Source: Allobosea sp. WAO
Lineage (GTDB): Bacteria > Pseudomonadota > Alphaproteobacteria > Rhizobiales > Beijerinckiaceae
Reading direction: 5' to 3'
DNA: 64,000 nt
NCBI RefSeq assembly: GCF_001509835.1
Contig: NZ_JXTJ01000008.1
Coordinates: 248,001-312,000 of the forward strand
The notes below the pieces were generated by a model. It worked only from the letters and a program-made list of their open reading frames with translations. It made no database searches and was not told the DNA's origin. Within the stretch, counting starts at the first letter, position 1. Each line of letters begins with the position of its first letter. Made by a program: the position numbers and the translations under genes. This document shows positions 1 to 7,909 of the stretch, piece after piece.

Positions 1-700
1 CGACAGCCTCGGCCAGTCCCAGCACCGTGTTCAGCTTGTAGACGACGCGGTCGGGCTCGATGTGCTTCTGCACGTACTGGACGACCTTGAAGGCACCGAA
101 CTGGTCGTTGAGCGAGACCCAGCGTCGCTGCGCCAGCGTGCCCTGGTCTGCAGGCGGTCCCGCCGGGAAATCGGCCCCGCGCCCGTAGAGCGCCCAACCG
201 ATCCGTGCGGCGCGCCGGCCGACCAGGTTCTCGGGCGGCGTGTCGGTGGCGCGGATCGCGACATCCGCATCGCGCTTGCTGAGGTTGAGCGCCTGGTTGC
301 CGAGCAGGACATCGAGCCGAATGTCCGGGCATTGCCGCATGAAGGCGCCGAACAGCGGCGTCAGCAGCTCGACCAGGAGGGAATCATTGGTGGTGACGCG
401 CAATTCGCCGGCGGGGACGATCTCGCGTCCGGCGAGGCGGCGGGTGAAGCCGGCTATGTCGTGGTCGAGCCGCTCCGCCAGAGCCGCCATCTCCTCGCCG
501 GCCGGCGTCGTCACATAGCCGCTGCGATGACGCTCGAACAGGCGCGTGCCGAGCGCCTCCTCGATCTGGCCGAGACGGCGAAACACCGTCGAATGATTGA
601 GGCCGATCAGCTCGGCCGCAGCCGGCAGACTGCGCGCATCGGCAATGGCCTTGATCAGGCGGAAATCGTCCCAGGCGACAGTGTAGGGCGGGTTCGGCAA
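1..700 (-). CDS. LysR family transcriptional regulator (C-terminus cut by window edge)
   Basis: The reverse strand encodes an N-terminal winged HTH (residues about 6-65, with the typical AAELIGLNHSTVFRRLGQIE pattern) followed by the start of a LysR substrate-binding domain. The reading frame runs off the window edge after 233 codons, against about 300 for the family. No ATG or GTG lies between the upstream in-frame stop and the HTH, so I chose the TTG at 700, which gives MPNPPYTVAWDDF. It is co-directional with and downstream of the doxX-like gene, and probably controls the doxX/dioxygenase divergon. The ligand is unknown; a quinone or phenolic is an inference from the neighbours. Confidence 0.85.
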   Translation of the reverse strand, partial: MPNPPYTVAWDDFRLIKAIADARSLPAAAELIGLNHSTVFRRLGQIEEALGTRLFERHRSGYVTTPAGEEMAALAERLDHDIAGFTRRLAGREIVPAGELRVTTNDSLLVELLTPLFGAFMRQCPDIRLDVLLGNQALNLSKRDADVAIRATDTPPENLVGRRAARIGWALYGRGADFPAGPPADQGTLAQRRWVSLNDQFGAFKVVQYVQKHIEPDRVVYKLNTVLGLAEAV

Positions 701-804
701 GGCGTCGGCTCCGGGGGGCAGGGCGCTCGTGAACGGGTGCCCCTAAAATGGTGCGGGCGGCGGGTTGCAGCAACCCTCCGCCCGTTCAGCCGGAAATCGG
801 CGGC

Positions 805-1230
805 TCAGGCAAGGGCAGCCTGGCGCGAGCCCGGGAGCGGGCCGGAGCGCAGGGCAAAGGCACCGTCGCCGATCAGCACATGCGCGAAGGCGGTCAGCGC
901 GAGGAAGGCGGGATACTCCCAGCCGCCGTTCGGGGCCGTGAAGAGCCAGCCATTCGGGGCGTGGACGGCGAGGGCGCCGAGCAGGACCGGTAGCAGCGCC
1001 AGCGAGACATAGCGCCCATAGAAGCCGGTCAGGATGGCGAGGCCGCCGACGAGCTCGGCCAGGATGATCGGCCAGGCCAGGAAGCCCGGCAGGCCGAGCT
1101 GGCCGAGGAAACCGGCGAAGCCCGGAACGGTGAAGATGGCGAGCTTGAGATAGGCGTGGGCGATGAACATCAGGCCGAGCGCAACGCGCAGACCGAGGGC
1201 GCCATAAGGGGCGAGACGGGTGTCGATCAT
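805..1230 (-). CDS. DoxX family membrane protein
   Basis: A 141-residue protein with four predicted membrane segments (about 12-32, 50-72, 76-96 and 105-128), matching the DoxX/DoxD-like family in size and layout. The start at 1230 has a GGAGAA ribosome site nine bases upstream; a longer frame to 1314 begins within the promoter region and is less likely. DoxX-family members such as CatD of Bacillus accompany ring-cleaving dioxygenases and protect against quinone and thiol stress. Here the gene is divergent from exactly such a dioxygenase. The biochemical role of the family is poorly defined, so function is inferred from context. Confidence 0.85.
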   Translation of the reverse strand: MIDTRLAPYGALGLRVALGLMFIAHAYLKLAIFTVPGFAGFLGQLGLPGFLAWPIILAELVGGLAILTGFYGRYVSLALLPVLLGALAVHAPNGWLFTAPNGGWEYPAFLALTAFAHVLIGDGAFALRSGPLPGSRQAALA

Positions 1231-1329
1231 AATGGTTCTCCGAAGGTCGAGAGGAAAGGCGGGGTCGTTCTGCGGAGAAAGATGCGCGCCGCCGGTGTGC
1301 AATTCAAATATCAATTCAACGATGATAAT

Positions 1330-1345
1330 ATTGCGTCAATGCAAT
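1330..1345. promoter_or_regulatory. LysR-type inverted repeat in the doxX/dioxygenase divergent promoter
   Basis: ATTGC (1330-1334) and GCAAT (1341-1345) form a perfect 5-6-5 inverted repeat containing a T-N11-A pattern, in an AT-rich stretch between the two divergent genes. This is the form expected of a LysR operator. Assignment to the LysR gene at 1-700 is inference. Confidence 0.4.
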
Positions 1346-1428
1346 GAAATCTGACTGGTCAGGACGGGCGCGATCACCATCTTGGCGTCAACGAGGGCGG
1401 CGTTCTGCAGCCCGAAAGGACGACGACC

Positions 1429-2361
1429 ATGCAGATCAACGGCATCCATCATGTCACCGCCATCGCCGGTCCGGCTCGCCGCAATCTCGATTTCTACAGC
1501 CGCGTACTCGGCCTGCGTCTGGTCAAGAAGACCGTCAATTTCGATGATCCGACGACCTGGCATCTCTATTTCGGCGATGCCGAAGGCGCGCCCGGCACGA
1601 TCCTGACCTTCTTCCCCTGGGAGCATGTCGCGCCCGGCCGGCTCGGCGTCGGCGAAACGCAGGAGACCGCCTTCCGCATTCCTCCGGCGGCGCTCGATTA
1701 TTGGGCGAAGCGTTTTTCCAGCCTCGGCGTCGTGCATGATGCGCCCGAGACGCGGTTCGGCGAGACGGTGCTCGCCTTCCGCGATCCGGACGGCATGCGC
1801 CTTGCGCTCGTTGCGGTTCCCGGCAGTGAGAGCGAACCGGGCTGGGACAATGGCGAGATTCCCGGCGCCGTCGCGCTCCGCGGCTTCCACGGGGTCACTC
1901 TGCTACTGGCCGAAACCGCTCCTACGGCTGCGATCCTGTCCGAGGTCTTCAGCTTCGCCGAGGTTGGGCGCGAGAATGGCATCGTTCGGATGCAGGCTGC
2001 CGGCACCGTCCATGGCGGGGTCGTCGACCTGCGCGAGGGGCGCGGCTCCCTGCCTGCCCGTCTCGGCGGCGGCTCGGTCCACCATGTCGCGTTCCGCGCC
2101 CATGACGATACCGAGCAGGCGCGGATGGTGAAGCTGCTGTCCGACAGGTTCGGACTGCGCACCACCGGACAGCGCGACCGCAACTACTTCCGCTCGGTCT
2201 ACTTCCGCGAGCCCGGCGGCGTGCTGTTCGAGATCGCGACAGATGCCCCCGGCTTCGCCGCCGACGAGTCTGCCGAAAGCCTCGGCAGCGCACTCAAGCT
2301 GCCGCCGCAATACGAGAAACGCCGCGGCGAGATCGAAGCCGCGCTGCCGGCCCTCGTCTGA
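1429..2361 (+). CDS. ring-cleaving dioxygenase, VOC superfamily (MhqO-like)
   Basis: A 310-residue protein with two VOC/glyoxalase-fold halves. The first starts at residues 4-10 (NGIHHVT) and the second near residue 154 (RGFHGVTLL). Later candidate metal ligands lie in SVHHVAFR and GGVLFEIATD, giving the His/His/Glu pattern of Fe(II) extradiol dioxygenases. Overall it resembles MhqO/YdfO-type hydroquinone or catechol dioxygenases. A ribosome site AAAGGA precedes the ATG. An esterase follows after 61 bases, and DoxX is divergent, so the set looks like a quinone/catechol detoxification unit. The exact substrate cannot be read from sequence. Confidence 0.88.
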   Translation: MQINGIHHVTAIAGPARRNLDFYSRVLGLRLVKKTVNFDDPTTWHLYFGDAEGAPGTILTFFPWEHVAPGRLGVGETQETAFRIPPAALDYWAKRFSSLGVVHDAPETRFGETVLAFRDPDGMRLALVAVPGSESEPGWDNGEIPGAVALRGFHGVTLLLAETAPTAAILSEVFSFAEVGRENGIVRMQAAGTVHGGVVDLREGRGSLPARLGGGSVHHVAFRAHDDTEQARMVKLLSDRFGLRTTGQRDRNYFRSVYFREPGGVLFEIATDAPGFAADESAESLGSALKLPPQYEKRRGEIEAALPALV

Positions 2362-2422
2362 GCCGCATCGGCGCGCCGTGTCAGTGCGCCGACATGCTCT
2401 CGATCATCAAAGGAGACGAAAC

Positions 2423-3052
2423 ATGGCTGAATCCTCTGCCTTCATCCACCGCTTCGAGCCGGCGACGGCGCCCGGCCTGCCTCCGCTGCTGTTGCTTCAC
2501 GGCACCGGGGGCGACGAGAACGACCTGCTGCCGCTCGGGCGCGCCGTGCTGCCCGGCGCGGCGCTGCTCTCGCCGCGCGGCCAGGTGCTGGAGGGCAGCA
2601 TGCCGCGCTTCTTCCGCCGGCTCGCCGAAGGCGTCTTCGACGAGGCGGACCTGACGCGGCGCACGCATGAGTTGGCGGATTTCATCGCCGAGGCGCGCAC
2701 GCGCTACGGGCTGCCGGCGCCGATCACGCTCGGTTTCTCCAATGGCGCCAACATCGCCGCCGCGCTGCTCTTGCTGCGGCCGGAGGTGCTTGCCGGAGCG
2801 GCACTGCTGCGGGCGATGGCGCCTTTCGCGAAGCCGCCGGAGGCGCGGCTTCCGGGCAAGCCTGTGCTGCTGCTCTCGGGCAAGCTCGACCCGATCATTC
2901 CGGCGGCGAATGCGGCTGGCCTAGCGGCAACGCTGGAAAGGGCCGGCGCTGCGGTCGAGCATCATGTCCTGCCGACGGGGCACGGCCTGTCCCAGGCGGA
3001 TGTCGGCCTGCTCGAGAACTGGCTTGCGGGGCAGCGGGCGAAGGCCGCGTAA
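2423..3052 (+). CDS. alpha/beta hydrolase, carboxylesterase/phospholipase family (MhqD-like)
   Basis: A 209-residue alpha/beta hydrolase. It has the oxyanion region LLLHGTGGDEND (residues 23-34), the nucleophile elbow GFSNG (104-108, Ser106), and the acid and base in GKLDPIIP (Asp156) and TGHGLS (His187). The start at 2423 is fixed by a strong AAAGGAGACG ribosome site; a longer frame begins inside the dioxygenase gene. The family (YpfH/MhqD type) hydrolyses small acyl esters. In Bacillus the mhqD gene is co-transcribed with mhqO, the same pairing as here, which supports a role in processing aromatic or quinone-derived compounds. Confidence 0.88.
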   Translation: MAESSAFIHRFEPATAPGLPPLLLLHGTGGDENDLLPLGRAVLPGAALLSPRGQVLEGSMPRFFRRLAEGVFDEADLTRRTHELADFIAEARTRYGLPAPITLGFSNGANIAAALLLLRPEVLAGAALLRAMAPFAKPPEARLPGKPVLLLSGKLDPIIPAANAAGLAATLERAGAAVEHHVLPTGHGLSQADVGLLENWLAGQRAKAA

Positions 3053-3109
3053 GGCGCGCTCGTCGTCCAGTCTAAGGGTAGGAGGGCAGTCGGGCCGGCG
3101 GGCGCCCGC

Positions 3110-3247
3110 TCAGGCGTGCTTCGAGAGATAGCACATCAGCCCGAGCCCGCCGAGCATGACCGAGATCATGTAGGGCCCGAACAGGCAGGCGACGAAAACC
3201 GCCGCGATGAAGCCGAGCATGAGGCCGTTGCGCCAGTCCAGGATCAT
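3110..3247 (-). CDS. small membrane protein of 45 residues, unknown function
   Basis: A short reverse-strand frame starts at 3247 behind an excellent GGAGGAGG ribosome site and reads MILDWRNGLMLGFIAAVF and onward to a TGA at 3110. Nearly all of it is two adjacent hydrophobic segments (residues about 8-25 and 27-41) joined by FGPYM, with a Lys-His tail. No family is recognised. The ribosome site and the clean hydrophobic composition argue that it is translated. A different frame over the same bases (3072-3278) encodes an Arg-rich sequence and is a shadow. Confidence 0.6.
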   Translation of the reverse strand: MILDWRNGLMLGFIAAVFVACLFGPYMISVMLGGLGLMCYLSKHA

Positions 3248-3513
3248 AATGACAACCTCCTCCTCTGGTGGGCAGCATTATAAAGATAGAGTTGACCCGC
3301 TGAACCGCATTTGAATGAAATGCGTTAACCGAACATTGCCGCGGCGGGGCTTTCGTTAACGGGCTGGCGACGACCTCCCGCAGGTCCTTCGCCGCGGTGA
3401 ATGCCGGCCGGCGGCCACGCTCCGGGCAAAGCGCAGGTATTCACTCGACCGGGTGGCTTCCGTCGTTCTTCACGGCGCTTGCGGCCTGCCCGCGCCAGGT
3501 CCACCCTTCCGCG

Positions 3514-3717
3514 ATGGTCACGCTTCTCCTCGTCGTCTCGATGCTCGCGACCGTCGCGACGGCGCTTTGGCTGGCCTTCGAGGGCAATGCCGTGATGGCG
3601 CTGCCTTTGACGATCGTCTTCGCCGGCCTGCTCAGGACGATGGTACGCCGTAGCCGGCGCCTGGGGATCACGCCGGCCGAGATCGCCGGGCGTCCGTCGG
3701 AGCCGAACCGCGACTGA
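3514..3717 (+). CDS. hypothetical small membrane protein, 67 residues
   Basis: From the ATG at 3514 the protein is MVTLLLVVSMLATVATALW and onward, with two hydrophobic helices (about 2-20 and 26-44) followed by an Arg-rich cytoplasmic tail. The frame stays open upstream to 3397, but that extension is Arg/Ser-rich and looks non-coding. The ribosome site is weak. No family recognised; the call rests on hydrophobic pattern and position only. Confidence 0.4.
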   Translation: MVTLLLVVSMLATVATALWLAFEGNAVMALPLTIVFAGLLRTMVRRSRRLGITPAEIAGRPSEPNRD

Positions 3718-3771
3718 TCCTTCAAGCCCCGCGAACGAGCGGCCGGCCTCCTGCCGGGCAGTCGTTCCGGC

Positions 3772-4050
3772 TCAGCCGTCGTTCGAGGAGTTGAGTTCGT
3801 CTGGCGTCAGGCCATCGCCGCCGCCGACGCCGGCCGCCTCGCGCAGCACCGCGTTGATTCGGTCCTGCCAGCCCGGGCCACCGCTCTGGAAGTGCTCGAG
3901 CACCTCGCGGTCGATTCGCAGGGTCACCATTTCCCGCGCGCCGGGAACGGCGACCCGCTTCGGGGGAGGCGCCTTGGGCGCCGCCGGCTTGAACAGGGCC
4001 TCGGCAAGCTTGCGAGGATCGCTCGGACGGCGGGTTCGGTCTTGGCTCAT
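3772..4050 (-). CDS. BrnA-type antitoxin family protein, apparently without a toxin partner
   Basis: A 92-residue protein. Residues about 36-70 (REMVTLRIDREVLEHFQSGG then GWQDRINAVLREA) carry the ribbon-helix-helix pattern of the BrnA/DUF4415 family, the DNA-binding antitoxins of BrnTA modules. A GGAGG ribosome site eight bases before the ATG at 4050 decides the start; a longer frame runs into the tRNA. BrnT normally sits immediately upstream of brnA. Here the upstream neighbour is a tRNA gene and no BrnT-like frame was seen, so it is probably an orphan or a regulator. Confidence 0.7.
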   Translation of the reverse strand: MSQDRTRRPSDPRKLAEALFKPAAPKAPPPKRVAVPGAREMVTLRIDREVLEHFQSGGPGWQDRINAVLREAAGVGGGDGLTPDELNSSNDG

Positions 4051-4184
4051 GCACGTGCCTCCGGTGAGGATGCGGCAGGCCAGGCAGGCAAAGGGCTGTT
4101 CCGCCTGAGCTGGCTTCGTTCGCGAGCCGCGGGCTGGCATGAGCGCAGGGCGCCCAGAGGGCCGAGGCCGAACAGGATGAAAAA

Positions 4185-4262
4185 TGGTCGGAGCGAGAGG
4201 ATTCGAACCTCCGACCCCTTGTCCCCCAGACAAGTGCGCTAACCGGGCTGCGCTACGCTCCG
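4185..4262 (-). tRNA. tRNA-Pro (anticodon GGG)
   Basis: The reverse strand folds as a full cloverleaf. The acceptor CGGAGCG pairs with CGCTCCG, the anticodon arm CTTGT/ACAAG holds the loop CTGGGGG (anticodon GGG), and the T arm is GGAGG-TTCGAAT-CCTCT. The gene encodes its own CCA end. Length with CCA is 78 bases. Confidence 0.96.
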
Positions 4263-4578
4263 ACGGGTCGGCTTATAGAGGCGCTGCCGCCGCGATGCAA
4301 CGCGCCAGATGCAGGGTTCTGCAAATCTTCGGTGGGTAGCCTGATTGCCGTACCTTGCCGGTCCGCCCGGGCGCGGGCGTCCGTCGATGCCGGACACCGC
4401 CGCGCCAGTGAAGCGCGGCGTCGAAAACTCAGGCGCGTGCTCGCGCAGCTGCGGAAAGGCAGGAGATTGACGCAAAGGCGACAAGGTCTCGGAAAGACTG
4501 GCCTGCTATAGCGAAGCCGAATGCTCGCATCGGTGCGAGCGCCGGGACAGGCACGGCGCCGGAGGTACCCTCCCCAAA
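4263..4578. other. intergenic leader of the diguanylate cyclase gene with two hairpins
   Basis: No convincing gene lies here. The last part, upstream of the GGDEF gene, holds two compact stems. GCTCGCA (4523-4529) and TGCGAGC (4534-4540) close a TCGG tetraloop, and GGAGG (4561-4565) pairs with CCTCC (4569-4573) across a three-base loop. The second stem contains the only good Shine-Dalgarno sequence before the ATG at 4579, so it could hide the ribosome site. This is inference from the sequence. Confidence 0.45.
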
Positions 4579-5739
4579 ATGGATTCCAGCACTGCTTTTT
4601 TCGCGGCATCACTGATGATGCTCGCCAATGGTACGGTCCTGGGGTTCATGCATGGCGACCTGCCGGTTTCGTTGCGTCCGGCGTCCCGTAGCTGGCAGTC
4701 GGGCACGCTGCTCGTCGCCTGCGGTTGCGCGCTGTTCGCGATCCAGCCGCTTGTGCCGCTGGCCTTGTCGGTGACGGTCTCCAACGGCCTGATCCTGCTC
4801 GGGCTCACTGCCTATTGCCGGGCGCTCTATGCCTTCTACGAGCGCCCGCCGAGCGTTTGGCTACTTTTGCCGGCGGTCCTGGGAACGCTGGGGGTCTTCT
4901 GGTTCTCGGCCATTCAGCCGAACACCGAGATCCGGATCATCATCATTTCCCCAGCCTGGCTCGTGCTCATGGGCAATAGCGCCCTGATCCTGAAGCGCGG
5001 CGCGGGTCGCGACGACGCGATGAGCCGACGCATGCTGCTCGCCATCTTCGCCGGCGTGTTCCTGTTCACCATCGTGCGTCTGCTGCACTATCTGAGCCTG
5101 GGAATGGCGACGAATTTCAGCATCGCCGACGATGCCAGCTGGATGAACCTCGCCACGCCCATGCTCGCGGCGATCTTGCCGGTGATCGGCACCACCGCCT
5201 TCGTGCTGATGTGTTCGGAGCGGATCCGCAGGCAATGGGAGCGGGCCGCGTCGACCGACTATCTCACCGACCTGCCGAACCGGCGCACGCTCACCGCGGC
5301 TGGTACGGAACGTTTCAAGGCGGCGCGCGCCCGGGATGAGAGCTTCGCGATCGCCGTCGTCGACATCGACTCGTTCAAGGCCATCAACGACCGTCATGGC
5401 CACGATGTCGGCGACATCGCGCTGAAGCATGTCGGGGCCCGCCTGAAATCGGCGACGCGCGATGTCGATCTCGTGGCGCGTACCGGCGGCGAGGAGTTCG
5501 TGGTGCTGTTCGACCGGGTCGAGCCCGATCAGGTCGAAGCCGCGGCCGAGCGGCTGCGCGCGGCGGTCCGGGCGCATCCCTTCGCTGCCGGCGCGGTCAA
5601 GATCCCGATTACCGTCTCTGTCGGCGTCGCCATCTCCCGAGCCGATGACGCGGATTTCAACGCTCTGCTCCGGCGCGCGGACGAGGCGCTCTACGCGGCG
5701 AAATCGGCCGGCCGGAACCAGGTCAAGCTGGCAGCCTGA
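4579..5739 (+). CDS. membrane-bound diguanylate cyclase (GGDEF)
   Basis: 386 residues. The N-terminal half has about six hydrophobic segments (between 5 and 210) without a recognised sensor family. The C-terminal GGDEF domain (about 222-385) starts with the usual DYLTDLPNRR. The catalytic motif is GGEEF (303-307), preceded by the inhibitory-site RxxD (Arg294, Asp297), so it should make c-di-GMP and be product-inhibited. It sits just upstream of the exopolysaccharide locus, where c-di-GMP control is common, but a direct link is inference. The leader may occlude the ribosome site (see the intergenic entry). Confidence 0.92.
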   Translation: MDSSTAFFAASLMMLANGTVLGFMHGDLPVSLRPASRSWQSGTLLVACGCALFAIQPLVPLALSVTVSNGLILLGLTAYCRALYAFYERPPSVWLLLPAVLGTLGVFWFSAIQPNTEIRIIIISPAWLVLMGNSALILKRGAGRDDAMSRRMLLAIFAGVFLFTIVRLLHYLSLGMATNFSIADDASWMNLATPMLAAILPVIGTTAFVLMCSERIRRQWERAASTDYLTDLPNRRTLTAAGTERFKAARARDESFAIAVVDIDSFKAINDRHGHDVGDIALKHVGARLKSATRDVDLVARTGGEEFVVLFDRVEPDQVEAAAERLRAAVRAHPFAAGAVKIPITVSVGVAISRADDADFNALLRRADEALYAAKSAGRNQVKLAA

Positions 5740-5769
5740 AGCTCGCGCGGCACTTGACGCTGTGGCGCC

Positions 5770-5784
5770 TTAACCATTCGTTAA
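5770..5784 (+). promoter_or_regulatory. CtrA-type box TTAA-N7-TTAA upstream of the methyltransferase
   Basis: TTAA at 5770-5773 and TTAA at 5781-5784 are separated by exactly seven bases (CCATTCG), giving TTAACCAT in the first half. This matches the full CtrA recognition site known in alphaproteobacteria. It lies about 70 bases before the methyltransferase start, a plausible promoter position. Confidence 0.5.
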
Positions 5785-5855
5785 TCATTCGATTGCGGCG
5801 ACGGCGCCTTGGACGCAAGGTTGCGCCTTGAATTCGCAATCGCGAGAGAAACGTC

Positions 5856-6668
5856 ATGTCGATGGCATTGGCCGACCGCAGACCACGCCCTGCGCGCGCC
5901 GCGGCCGAGTCGGGCAGGGGCTCGCTGGAGAGCTTCTTTGCCGGTCTCGCGCCTGACTGGCATTCGCGCTGGGCCTGGGACCATTACGAGGCGACGATCC
6001 TGGCGCTGGCGCATCAGTTCGGGCTGAAGCGCCTCTGCGAGGTCGGCGGCGGGCGTGATCCGCTGTTTTCGCCCGAGGAGGCCCGCCGCTACGGGCTCGA
6101 TCTCGTCGTCAACGACATCGATGCCGGCGAGTTGGCTTTGACCCCGAAAGGCCTGCGCACCGCCCGTTTCGACATCGCCGGTGACCTTTCCGAGCCGGAC
6201 ATCGCACGCGGCGGCTACGACATGATGGTCTCGCGCATGGTCTTCGAGCACGTCCACGACGTCGAGCGGGCCTGGACCAATATTCATGCGCTGCTGGCGC
6301 CGGGCGGTGTCGGCCTCGCCTTCATTCCGACGCTCTGGGCGCCGGTCTTCGCCCTCAACCACGTGCTGCCTGAGAAGGCATCGCGCGCCATCGTGCATGC
6401 GCTGTTCCCCGCCCGGCGCGAAGGCGGAGATGACCCGAAGTTCCCCGCCTACTACGACTGGTGTCGCGGCAGCCGCGCCTCGCTCGCGCCGATGCTGAAG
6501 CGTGCCGGTTTCAGCGACATCCATGTCCAGCCCTTCTGGGGGCATGGCTATTTCGAGAGGATGCCGGGCGTGCGTCAGGCCGACGACATCTTCAACCGGC
6601 TGGCGGCCAGGGTCGGCTGGGAGTCCGTGACGACCTACGCCTACGTCGTCGTCCGCAAGGAGCGCTGA
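5856..6668 (+). CDS. class I SAM-dependent methyltransferase
   Basis: 270 residues with a Methyltransf_11-like core. Motif I is seen as LCEVGGGRDPLF (about 60-71), the acidic end of strand 2 as VVNDID (about 85-90), and motif IV-V as YDMMVSRMVFEHVHDVERA. There is no signal peptide, so it is cytoplasmic. It lies next to an O-antigen polymerase and the initiating phosphotransferase, so it probably methylates a sugar or lipid-linked intermediate of the polysaccharide. The substrate is not readable. Its 3' end overlaps the convergent polymerase gene by 28 bases. Confidence 0.8.
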   Translation: MSMALADRRPRPARAAAESGRGSLESFFAGLAPDWHSRWAWDHYEATILALAHQFGLKRLCEVGGGRDPLFSPEEARRYGLDLVVNDIDAGELALTPKGLRTARFDIAGDLSEPDIARGGYDMMVSRMVFEHVHDVERAWTNIHALLAPGGVGLAFIPTLWAPVFALNHVLPEKASRAIVHALFPARREGGDDPKFPAYYDWCRGSRASLAPMLKRAGFSDIHVQPFWGHGYFERMPGVRQADDIFNRLAARVGWESVTTYAYVVVRKER

Positions 6669-7909
6669 GCCTCATCGGTGCGGGGCGGCTGGTTCGGCGT
6701 GATCACCGCCAGGCCCCAGACCAGGCCGAGCATCAGGTAGAAATGGCGCCAGTGGTCGGTGTCGATCTGCAGGCCCTGCAGGATGGTGACGAACAGCACC
6801 GACCAGAGCACGATCGCATGCCCCTGCCAGGGCGTGCGGCGGAACACGATGCGCCAGCCGGCGATGCAGGTCGCGGCGGTCAGTGCCAGGAAGGAGAAGC
6901 CGCCGAGCCAGCCATAGGAGGCGAAGGCGTTGATGTAGACATTGTGCGGATCTTCCGGGAAGTACCAGCGGAAGCGCAGCGGGCCGAAGCCGTTGGGCAA
7001 ATCGAGCAGGAGCGGGATCGAGCGTAGCTGGTTGCCGAAGCGGCCGGTGACGCCTTGGTCGTAGTCCTGATCGAGGCTGGCGCGGACCTCGAAGACGCTG
7101 CGGATGTTCTCGAAGGACAACGCGATCAGCATCGCGACGACGACCAGCATCAGCGAGACCAGCGTCAGGAAGACGATGCGGGTGCGCTGTGCGCTGCTCG
7201 TAGAGGTCAGGAAGGCCAGCGCCGTCATCATCAGCGTCGCGGCGGCGAGGTTGGCCCAGGCACCGCGCGAGAAGGTCAGGAACAGCGCGAGCAGCGGCAC
7301 GCTCATCAGCAGGAAGCCCTTGACCAGGCCGATCCGCCCGGTGAGCACGGCGTGCAGCGCGTAGACGATCGGAAGCACCAGGAAGGGTCCGAGCACGTTC
7401 GGGTCCTTGAAGGTGCCGGAGGCGCGGCCATAGAGGGCGAGCACGCTGCCCAGCCCGGCGATGTCGAAATAGCCGAGCAGGCCGGCAAGGCCGGCGCACC
7501 AGGCGGAGAAGAGATAGCCCTTGCGCAGCGTGTCGAGGCGCCCGAGCGGATCCTCCGCCATGATCGCGGCGAAGAAGATCGCGGTCAGCATCAGATAGAC
7601 CGAGACGGCAGTGAAGCGGACCGAGGGCGCCTCGTCCATCCAGGGCAGCAGCGAGAAGACGCCGCCGAGATTGTAGAGCAGCAACAGGATCGCCAGGGGC
7701 AGCAGCTTCTGGGAGAAGCGTATACCGGTCAGCGTGAAGACGAAGAGCGCGATCAGAAAGACGAATTCGTAGGGCGAGGGCTCGATCAGGGCGAAGCCGC
7801 TCGAGGCCGTGAGCAGCCACAGGGCTCCACGCTTGATCGCGGCATAGGAAATCTGCAGGCGGCCATACTGGCGCCCGCCGGCCTCTCCGCCCTGCGCCAG
7901 CGCGCTCAA
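6641..7909 (-). CDS. O-antigen ligase/polymerase family membrane protein (Wzy-like)
   Basis: 422 residues with ten or more hydrophobic segments and one large periplasmic loop near 290-330 (RFGNQLRSIPLLL to PEDPHNVYINAFASYGWLG), the hallmark region of the Wzy_C/O-antigen ligase family. It starts with TTG at 7909, overlapping the TGA of the upstream gene by four bases, so the two are translationally coupled. The product would polymerise or ligate lipid-linked repeat units at the periplasmic face. Polymerase and ligase cannot be separated from sequence alone; neighbours favour a polymerase of an exopolysaccharide. Confidence 0.85.
   Translation of the reverse strand: MSALAQGGEAGGRQYGRLQISYAAIKRGALWLLTASSGFALIEPSPYEFVFLIALFVFTLTGIRFSQKLLPLAILLLLYNLGGVFSLLPWMDEAPSVRFTAVSVYLMLTAIFFAAIMAEDPLGRLDTLRKGYLFSAWCAGLAGLLGYFDIAGLGSVLALYGRASGTFKDPNVLGPFLVLPIVYALHAVLTGRIGLVKGFLLMSVPLLALFLTFSRGAWANLAAATLMMTALAFLTSTSSAQRTRIVFLTLVSLMLVVVAMLIALSFENIRSVFEVRASLDQDYDQGVTGRFGNQLRSIPLLLDLPNGFGPLRFRWYFPEDPHNVYINAFASYGWLGGFSFLALTAATCIAGWRIVFRRTPWQGHAIVLWSVLFVTILQGLQIDTDHWRHFYLMLGLVWGLAVITPNQPPRTDEAQRSLRTTT

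Noticed and set aside
3072..3278. 68-residue reverse-strand frame
   Set aside because: It is an Arg-rich shadow of the better supported 45-residue membrane protein in another frame.
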